From contig CAMWVF010000114.1 of NCBI GenBank assembly GCA_947177545.1, positions 1 to 5,238 of the forward strand: a stretch of 5,238 bases of DNA. The letters run 5' to 3'. This stretch comes from an uncultured Clostridia bacterium (lineage in GTDB: Bacteria > Bacillota > Clostridia > Oscillospirales > Ruminococcaceae). Below are positions 1-4,060 of this stretch, piece after piece. The translations under genes and the position numbers were made by a program. The notes under the pieces were generated by a model, which saw nothing but the letters and a program-made list of their open reading frames with translations, was not told where the DNA came from and ran no database searches. How positions within the stretch are numbered: position 1 is the first letter of the stretch; each line of letters starts with the position of its first letter.

Positions 1-70
1 AAATCTTTTGACACCAAAAAATTCCACCGTTTCAACACTTTGCCAAGATTACCCCTAAAAAACCACGGTA

Positions 71-126
71 TATTCACGTTTATTCACCCCAAACCCGTAT
101 TTACCCTGCTTTACCCGCCTTTACCC
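71..126. repeat. Degenerate array with 10-bp phasing (TATTCAC / TTTACCC)
   Basis: TATTCAC occurs at 71-77 and 81-87, and TTTACCC at 100-106, 110-116 and 120-126, all at exact 10-bp steps. Between them, 90-96 reads CAAACCC, which keeps the ACCC part in register. A further TTACCCC lies at 49-55. Ten bp is close to one helical turn and is not a multiple of three, so this is not a coding repeat; stops fall in the frames. The tract is non-coding, lies just beyond the intron remnant, and could be a cluster of binding sites for one protein on one DNA face. No function can be assigned. Confidence 0.5.
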
Positions 127-158
127 ATTTTTTATATTATGCTTGTCAAATCACAATG

Positions 159-247
159 GTGGAGTAGGCAAGCGCCGCCTTACAACATTACTGAGGCAGG
201 TTTGCGCAGACCTCCCTGGGAACCGTACGTACCCCTCTCAAGGTATC
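159..247 (-). mobile_element. Probable 3' fragment of a group II intron (domain V 3' strand to domain VI)
   Basis: Read on the minus strand, GTACGTACGGTTC (232-220) matches the 3' strand of group II intron domain V. It is followed by a hairpin at 217-194 (AGGGAGGT pairing with ACCTGCCT, one mismatch). A second hairpin at 183-164 (GTAAGGC with GCCTAC) leaves an unpaired A, as expected for the branch-point stem of domain VI. The next bases, CTACTCCAC, resemble the 3' ends of bacterial group II introns. The 5' strand of domain V (GAGCCGT...) is absent upstream; transposase sequence sits there instead. The fragment is therefore 5'-truncated and cannot splice. Identification rests on memory of domain V consensus, and the exact 3' boundary is uncertain. 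Confidence 0.55.
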
Positions 248-937
248 GCAAGCTGTCTGAGCTGTATATGCAAAGCACTTTTTGTGTTCACCTTTGTGAA
301 AAACTCCGCACTCGGGGTCAGTGGCCGAAGTCATGACTTCTTTTTCTTTTGGTGCCTTATCGTCATCAAAAGGCTTTTTGCCATGGTTCTCTCGGTCTTC
401 ATTGATCTCCTTCAAAAGCTGTTCCTCGTAGACCTTTGCAGCATCAGGAACTGCTTTCTTTACGGCTTTCTTCATATTGGCATTTGCCTTGATATGAGTT
501 CCGTCAATGAATACTGCTTCGGGTGAAAGATAGCCCGCTCTATTTATCTCGGACAATATCCAGAAAAATATCTTCTCGACCACTTCTTCGTTAAAACGAT
601 GTTTAAAATTTCTGCTCAATGTTGAAAAATGAGGTGTCTGCTCGTTAAGAAGATAGCCGCAGAACCAACGATAAGCTATGTTCATTTTCACCTCTTCCTC
701 AGTTTTGCGAAGAGATGGTATACCATACAAATGCTGTATCAAGACCATTTTGAACAGTACAACAGGATCTACTCCCGGTCTGCCATTATCAAGGCAATAC
801 AGATCCTCGACAAAATCATAGATCTTGTCAAAATCCACGGCTTTGGTTATCTTCCTTAGCAAATGATCCTTTGGTACAAATTCTTCTATGCTTATCATTT
901 CCAGTTGCCTCATATCCTTTGGTTTCTTTTCTATCAT
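188..937 (-). pseudogene. Truncated IS1182-family (DUF772, DDE) transposase
   Basis: About 249 residues remain of a transposase that is usually about 450-550 long. Residues 15-115 form a DUF772 N-terminal domain, with the family-like stretches HLLRKI, GRPGVDPVVLFKM and TPHFSTLSRNF. VFIDGTHIKANAN (143-154) carries the first catalytic Asp (D145). SATDPE (204-209) and AYTAQTACD (223-231) lead to the presumed second Asp (D231, codon 247-245). From residue 232 the sequence (TLRGVRTVPREVCANLPQ, stop at 190-188) is not transposase. It is translated group II intron-like DNA, so the C-terminal half with the catalytic Glu is missing. The start chosen is ATG 937, preceded by AGGGTGA at 949-943; a GTG at 946 would add three residues but overlaps that ribosome binding site. 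The product should be inactive. Confidence 0.85.
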
Positions 938-954
938 TCTTATCACCCTATTAC

Positions 955-963
955 ATTATATCA
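955..963 (-). promoter_or_regulatory. Extended -10 promoter of the transposase
   Basis: The minus strand reads TGATATAAT: a perfect TATAAT (960-955) preceded by TG one base upstream, which is an extended -10. The sequence 17 bp upstream (TAGGCT) is a poor -35, so the TG probably carries the promoter. Transcription would begin near 948, giving a very short leader before the AGGGTGA ribosome binding site and ATG 937. Confidence 0.55.
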
Positions 964-971
964 TATTTATG

Positions 972-1010
972 AAAAAAAGCCTACCCTTTTTTTATAAAAG
1001 GTAGACTTTT
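972..1010 (-). terminator. Terminator-like hairpin at the IS end, upstream of the transposase promoter
   Basis: On the minus strand AAAAGTCTACCTTTT pairs with AAAAGGGTAGGCTTTT, with one mismatch and one bulged base, and a run of seven T follows at 978-972. This has the form of an intrinsic terminator acting on transcripts that enter the IS from outside, just before the element's own promoter. IS elements are known to use such structures to limit read-through into the transposase gene. The stem is A/T-rich, so its strength is uncertain, and it may instead act as part of the transposon end. Confidence 0.5.
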
Positions 1011-1021
1011 GCGACAGACTG

Positions 1022-1054
1022 AAAGGACGGTGTTAAAAACATCGTCCTTTTTTG
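1022..1054 (+). terminator. Intrinsic terminator (orphan) upstream of the SDR operon
   Basis: A 13-bp stem (AAAGGACGGTGTT at 1022-1034 with AACATCGTCCTTT at 1038-1050, one G-T pair), a 3-base AAA loop and a T run to 1054 make a convincing rho-independent terminator. No plus-strand gene now lies upstream in the window, so it probably served a gene that the IS insertion and later rearrangement displaced. The A tract before the stem gives it weak bidirectional character. Confidence 0.85.
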
Positions 1055-1075
1055 CAGCCTTTTTTGCTGTAACTG

Positions 1076-1103
1076 TTGAAATTGCTGAATAATATGGTAT
1101 AAT
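1076..1103 (+). promoter_or_regulatory. Promoter of the SDR/exporter operon
   Basis: The -35 is TTGAAA (1076-1081) and the -10 is TATAAT (1098-1103) with a 16-bp spacer. A TG at 1095-1096 makes it an extended -10 as well. Transcription would start near 1110, leaving a leader of only about 16 bases that is mostly the Shine-Dalgarno AAGGGGG (1111-1117). There is no room for a riboswitch. The near-consensus sequence suggests steady, fairly strong expression. Confidence 0.8.
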
Positions 1104-1125
1104 AAACTAAAAGGGGGCTTTTGCC

Positions 1126-1860
1126 ATGAAAAAAACAGTTCTGATAACAGGCGCGTCCCGCGGGATAGGCAGAGCGGCTGCGGAGGTTTTCGCAAAGGAA
1201 GGGTACGACGTTGCCGTGAATTATAACAGCTCCGCGAAGGCTGCGGAGGATTTGTGCCGCGAGCTTGAAAAATACTCTGTAAAGGCTCTGCCATTTCAGG
1301 CGGACATTGCCGACAAAAAGGCGGTAGAAAAAATGGCCGCCAAAATCGAAGCTGCTATGGGAGCGGTGAGCGTGCTGCTAACCAACGCGGGCATTGCCGA
1401 GCAAGCGCTGTTCACCGATATTACCGAGGAAATGTGGGACAGAATGTTCGCCGTGAACGTCAAGGGCGCGTACAACTGCACACAGGCAGTGCTGCCGAAA
1501 ATGATACAGGAAAAATACGGCAGGATAATAAATATTTCCTCAATGTGGGGGATAGCGGGGGCTTCCTGCGAGGTGCACTATTCCGCCGCAAAATCTGCTT
1601 TGATAGGTTTTACAAAGGCTCTTGCCAAAGAGGTTGGACTGTCCGGCATAACCGTGAACTGCGTTGCTCCGGGGGTAATAGAGACCGACATGAACGGACA
1701 CCTTTCCCCCGAAATAATCGCGGAGCTTAAAGAGGAGACACCCCTGAACAGGATAGGTACTACGTCCGATGTTGCGGAGACCGTTTTGTTTCTTGCCTCG
1801 GAAAAAGCCTCCTTTATAACGGGGCAGACCATTTCCGTGGACGGAGGATTTATTTTATGA
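1126..1860 (+). CDS. FabG-like short-chain dehydrogenase/reductase (SDR)
   Basis: The 244 residues form a complete classical SDR, the usual length for FabG-type 3-oxoacyl-ACP reductases. Visible parts are the nucleotide-binding TGASRGIG (8-15), NAG (87-89), the catalytic tetrad N111, S139, Y152 and K156 (YSAAK), the PG after strand 6 (182-183, APGVIETDM), and a C-terminal ITGQTISVDGG. The family is NAD(P)H-dependent and cytosolic, normally a tetramer. ATG 1126 follows AAGGGGG at 1111-1117 by 8 bases. The gene heads an operon with a split ThrE-type exporter and is not beside acyl carrier protein or other fatty-acid genes. It may therefore be a FabG paralogue with another keto or hydroxy substrate. 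Membership in the family is sure; calling it the housekeeping fabG is not. Confidence 0.9.
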   Translation: MKKTVLITGASRGIGRAAAEVFAKEGYDVAVNYNSSAKAAEDLCRELEKYSVKALPFQADIADKKAVEKMAAKIEAAMGAVSVLLTNAGIAEQALFTDITEEMWDRMFAVNVKGAYNCTQAVLPKMIQEKYGRIINISSMWGIAGASCEVHYSAAKSALIGFTKALAKEVGLSGITVNCVAPGVIETDMNGHLSPEIIAELKEETPLNRIGTTSDVAETVLFLASEKASFITGQTISVDGGFIL

Positions 1861-2624
1861 ATGCCAAGGAAATTTTGAAAATAACGTCAAGTATCGGCGC
1901 AATGCTTATACAGTACGGTGCGGAAATTTACCGCGTAGAGGACAGTATCAACCGTATTGCCGAGGCTTACGGTTTTATGGAGAACGGCAAAAGCGTGGAG
2001 GTTTTCGCCATACCCACAAGCCTGATAATAACCGTCAACGAGGGGGACAACCTGCCGCTGACCCAAACCAAGCGGATAACAAACCGCTCCACAAACCTTG
2101 ACAGGGTGGATAAGCTGAATAATCTTTCCCGTTTCGTCTGCACCGAAAAGCCCGAGACTGCCGTGATAATGCGGCATCTGGAGGAAATAAAGACCCGCAG
2201 AGTGTACGGCGTACCCGTCCAAGCCCTGAGCTTCGGAGTGGTAGGAGCAACATTTGCCCTCTTTTTCGGCGGAAATGGGTTGGACGCCCTTTTTGCAGGA
2301 CTTATTTCGGTACTGATATTTTACATTTCCCGACTTGTTGACAAAGTAAAGCCCAGCGTTTTTTTTCAAAGCGTTGTATGCTCCTTTGTTATCTCGGCGA
2401 TAGCGGTAATTGTCTCCCGCTGCGGACTTACCGACGGTTTCGACAAAGTGATTATAGGAGCCTCCATGAACCTTGTTCCGGGGATAATTCTGACGAACTG
2501 TATGCGTGATTTTATAGCGGGGGACTTCCTTGCGGGTATGTACACCCTGATAGAAGCCCTGCTTATAGCCGTTGGTATGGCGGTGGGAGCGGCATCAGCC
2601 ATAACGCTTTTTACCCTGCTTTAG
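1857..2624 (+). CDS. Threonine/serine exporter family (ThrE N-terminal domain, YjjP-like) membrane protein
   Basis: 255 residues. A soluble N-terminal region (1-115) has the ThrE-type pattern: GAMLIQYGAEIYRVEDSINRIA, an aliphatic strand (VEVFAIPTSLIITV), and RITNRSTNLDRVDKLNNLSR. About five membrane segments follow (roughly 119-138, 142-162, 168-188, 196-214 and 222-253), with the conserved MNLVPGIILTN (204-214) and DFIAGDFLAG. It is only half of a full ThrE; the next gene supplies the other half. The size split matches E. coli YjjP/YjjB, which have been linked to succinate export, while Corynebacterium ThrE exports threonine and serine. Substrate here is open. The start ATG overlaps the stop of the SDR gene (ATGA), with GGAGG at 1843-1847 inside that gene, so translation is probably coupled. 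Confidence 0.88.
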   Translation: MNAKEILKITSSIGAMLIQYGAEIYRVEDSINRIAEAYGFMENGKSVEVFAIPTSLIITVNEGDNLPLTQTKRITNRSTNLDRVDKLNNLSRFVCTEKPETAVIMRHLEEIKTRRVYGVPVQALSFGVVGATFALFFGGNGLDALFAGLISVLIFYISRLVDKVKPSVFFQSVVCSFVISAIAVIVSRCGLTDGFDKVIIGASMNLVPGIILTNCMRDFIAGDFLAGMYTLIEALLIAVGMAVGAASAITLFTLL

Positions 2625-2634
2625 GAGGTGTACC

Positions 2635-3123
2635 ATGGAAGAATTAAACATTGCGGAACAGCTTGTCCTGCCCTGTCTGTACAGCCTTATCGCCTCGGCG
2701 GCGTTCGGGGTGCAGTTCAATATAAAGCTTCGGCATATGATAACCGCGGCAATCGGAGCGACAATTACACAGCTTATATTTATTTCCTACGAGTTAAGCG
2801 GCACACGTGAAATGCTCTGCTACTTTTTCTCGGCGGCGGCGGTATCGGTGTACGCCGAATTAATGGCGAGACGGCTCCACGTCCCGGTAAATATGTACCT
2901 TGTTATCGGCGTGATACCACTTGTTCCCGGGGGGTATATGTACAACACCATGATAACTCTCATCGGCGGCGATGTGAACGCCTTTCTGCCCCAGTTTGCC
3001 AAAGCCTTTGGCATAGCGGGTTCAATAGCAATGGGAGTATTTGTTGTATCGGCGTTTATACGGCTTGTACGGGTAATTTATTTTACGGTGCGGTATAAGG
3101 GGAGCAAGTTGTTTTTCAGGTGA
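2635..3123 (+). CDS. Threonine/serine exporter family small subunit (ThrE C-terminal half, DUF3815/YjjB-like)
   Basis: 162 residues, nearly all membrane-embedded, with about four to five hydrophobic segments (roughly 9-28, 35-52, 62-76, 85-110 and 122-146) and a short basic tail (RYKGSKLFFR). The motif GVIPLVPGGYMYNTM (92-106) mirrors the VPG motif of the upstream partner and is typical of this family. The size and position directly behind the YjjP-like gene make it the second subunit of one transporter. ATG 2635 has an almost perfect Shine-Dalgarno AGGAGGTG (2623-2630) whose first bases overlap the TAG stop of the preceding gene, which ensures matched synthesis. No clear terminator follows, so some transcripts may run on into the gene at 3235. 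Confidence 0.87.
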   Translation: MEELNIAEQLVLPCLYSLIASAAFGVQFNIKLRHMITAAIGATITQLIFISYELSGTREMLCYFFSAAAVSVYAELMARRLHVPVNMYLVIGVIPLVPGGYMYNTMITLIGGDVNAFLPQFAKAFGIAGSIAMGVFVVSAFIRLVRVIYFTVRYKGSKLFFR

Positions 3124-3234
3124 TTTTCATCACGGCTGCGATAACGTTGATATCCAACAGCGGTATTTTTCACGCCGTTAAGTATTTGCGGTAAGCAGGT
3201 TTTACAATAGCAACAAAATGAAAGGTATTTTAAT

Positions 3235-3813
3235 ATGAAAACAATAGAAATAAAGGTACTTATTACCATTATTATGCTTCTTGCGGGAATGTTGGCAAAT
3301 AAATCAGCGCCTGTCGGCAGTACAGACGGAAATTCGGCAGTTACGGAAACACAAACGGACGATATCGACCCCGAGGAAGCTCCTGATATCCGATACAATG
3401 CAAGAAAAGCAAACGATTTGCTTTACGAGTCGTTTGAGTGGGGAGATAGCGACTATATATACCCCGACGATTTCGCGGGAACGTTCATTGATTATGACAC
3501 TCTTCATGTGCTTCTCACCGACAAGTCGGCTGTGCCGAAGTATAGCAATCTGCTCGCCGATTATTCCGAATACGTGACCTTTGACATTGTAAAATATTCC
3601 TATAACGAGCTTGAAGTCCTCAACGAAAAATGCGTCAAGGAGCTTGCTGACAATGATTTCTCTGTAACGGAATATTTCGTCAGCGTTGATAAAAACAAGG
3701 GCGTTATAACGGTTCTGTCCGAGAAATACGAAAAGGCTGCCGCTTATGCCGCCGCGCATTTCGACGGCGATAAGACAGAAATTGCGGGCGGAGAATACGT
3801 AGTACCGGTTTAA
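3235..3813 (+). CDS. Acidic exported protein of unknown function
   Basis: 192 residues. A hydrophobic N-terminal stretch (7-21, KVLITIIMLLAGMLA) looks like a signal peptide or membrane anchor. A low-complexity acidic linker (28-50, rich in S, T, D, E) leads to a folded region (55-192). The folded part, with YIYPDDFAGTFID, LHVLLTD, VKYSYNEL (119-126) and KGVITVLSEKY, resembles the small alpha/beta prodomain-like domains found in secreted clostridial proteins, including ones attached to trypsin-like proteases. No protease or other enzyme domain is present. That resemblance is from pattern memory only. LAGM (16-19) would be a lipobox if M19 were Cys; there is no Cys before C133, so it is not a lipoprotein as written. 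ATG 3235 follows AAAGG at 3221-3225. Possible weak -10 TACAAT is at 3203-3208. A terminator follows directly. Confidence 0.75.
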   Translation: MKTIEIKVLITIIMLLAGMLANKSAPVGSTDGNSAVTETQTDDIDPEEAPDIRYNARKANDLLYESFEWGDSDYIYPDDFAGTFIDYDTLHVLLTDKSAVPKYSNLLADYSEYVTFDIVKYSYNELEVLNEKCVKELADNDFSVTEYFVSVDKNKGVITVLSEKYEKAAAYAAAHFDGDKTEIAGGEYVVPV

Positions 3814-3820
3814 ATTTCTA

Positions 3821-3854
3821 AAGAGTGCGAAAAATTTTTCTCACTCTTGTTTTT
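3821..3854 (+). terminator. Intrinsic terminator after the exported-protein gene
   Basis: AAGAGTG (3821-3827) pairs with CACTCTT (3842-3848), and GAAAAA (3829-3834) with TTTTTC (3835-3840), across one C-T mismatch. TTTTT follows at 3850-3854. The inner pairs need a small loop to open. It lies 8 bases past the stop codon and separates this transcript from nrdD. The inner arm is A/T-rich, so the outer 7 bp carry most of the stability. Confidence 0.75.
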
Positions 3855-3860
3855 GCAAAA

Positions 3861-3902
3861 TTCAAACTATACCAAAAAAGTATGGTTATATTGCGGTTTG
3901 AA
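3861..3902. repeat. Nested inverted repeat upstream of the nrdD promoter
   Basis: An outer pair, TTCAAAC (3861-3867) with GTTTGAA (3896-3902), encloses an inner pair, TATAC (3868-3872) with GTATG (3880-3884). An alternative inner stem joins AACTATAC (3865-3872) with GTATGGTT (3880-3887), all eight positions paired with one G-T. No T run follows, and it lies about 70 bp upstream of the nrdD -35, so it is neither a clear terminator nor part of the nrdD leader. It could be an upstream protein site or chance in AT-rich DNA. I see no gene in 3855-3969. Confidence 0.35.
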
Positions 3903-3969
3903 ATGTAAAGCTTTGTACTTCCCTGTAAATATGCACAAATTTCACATCTTAATTTTTACAATAATCATC

Positions 3970-3998
3970 TTGACAAAAACGTTTTAATACTATATACT
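3970..3998 (+). promoter_or_regulatory. Promoter of nrdD
   Basis: A perfect -35 TTGACA (3970-3975) and a -10 TATACT (3993-3998) are separated by the ideal 17 bp. Transcription should begin near 4005, giving a leader of about 55 bases. The -10 lies inside an NrdR-box-like element and inside a 20-bp palindrome, so repressor binding there would directly block RNA polymerase. Confidence 0.85.
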
Positions 3999-4002
3999 TG
4001 TA
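3987..4002. promoter_or_regulatory. Putative NrdR box 1 (weak match)
   Basis: ATACTATATACTTGTA covers the -10 box. It keeps the CTATATA core of the NrdR box consensus (acaCwATATAtwGtgt) but its right half is poor, about 10 of 16 positions. Its centre is exactly 32 bp upstream of that of box 2; paired NrdR boxes usually lie about three helical turns apart. The placement argues for function more than the sequence does. Confidence 0.5.
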
Positions 4003-4008
4003 TATAGT
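3989..4008. promoter_or_regulatory. Perfect 20-bp palindrome over the nrdD -10 and start site
   Basis: ACTATATACTTGTATATAGT has perfect 9-bp arms around a TT centre. It overlaps the -10 and the expected transcription start. It partly coincides with NrdR box 1 but is centred 4 bp further downstream, so it may be a separate operator, or box 1 may be bound in this register. Confidence 0.55.
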
Positions 4009-4018
4009 CGATAAACAA

Positions 4019-4034
4019 ATACAATATGTTGTGG
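4019..4034. promoter_or_regulatory. NrdR box 2 in the nrdD leader
   Basis: ATACAATATGTTGTGG matches the NrdR box consensus acaCwATATAtwGtgt at 13 of 16 positions and is a near palindrome (ACAATA/TGTTGT). It lies about 15 bp downstream of the expected transcription start. NrdR is the nucleotide-sensing repressor of bacterial ribonucleotide reductase genes, so its presence directly before nrdD fits known biology. Confidence 0.7.
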
Positions 4035-4060
4035 CCTATGAGAGAACGGAGGAAATCAAC

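Larger units (their letters stand above)
245..1016 (-). mobile_element. Remnant of an IS1182-like insertion sequence (transposase-proximal end kept)
   Basis: The kept part runs from the end upstream of the transposase (minus strand around 1016, reading TGTCGCAAAAGTC) through promoter and hairpin into the truncated transposase gene. The far end of the element and its matching terminal repeat are not in the window, because the element is broken at about 245. The outer boundary near 1016 is inferred from its position relative to the hairpin and the unrelated terminator at 1022; no target duplication can be tested with one end missing. Confidence 0.55.

Noticed and set aside
144..149. Minus-strand TTGACA that could be a -35 box
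   Set aside because: At 16-18 bp spacing there is only GGGTAA-like sequence and no -10; the TATAAA nearby is too close.
1..187. CRISPR-like array suspected from the repeated TTTACCC words
   Set aside because: The repeats are only 7 bp with 3-bp gaps; CRISPR repeats are far longer with spacers of about 30 bp.
143..526. Plus-strand open frame rich in Phe, Leu and Cys
   Set aside because: It is antisense to the transposase and intron remnant, and its translation is the usual hydrophobic shadow of a charged protein.
1887..2369. Minus-strand open frame of 160 codons
   Set aside because: It is antisense to the ThrE-like gene, which has strong family motifs and a proper start; the antisense product is a composition shadow.
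3119..3133. Small hairpin GTGAT/ATCAC at the end of the exporter operon, and a weak one near 3160-3180
   Set aside because: The stems are short or mismatched and neither is followed by a T run, so neither supports a terminator call.
3078..3398. Possible minus-strand gene across the 3124-3234 gap
   Set aside because: It overlaps the ends of two plausible plus-strand genes, has no recognisable motif or ribosome binding site, and the gap itself is short intergenic DNA.
4005..4060. Possible riboswitch in the nrdD leader (for example B12 or purine)
   Set aside because: The leader is only about 55 bases and contains the NrdR box and Shine-Dalgarno, which leaves no room for a known riboswitch.
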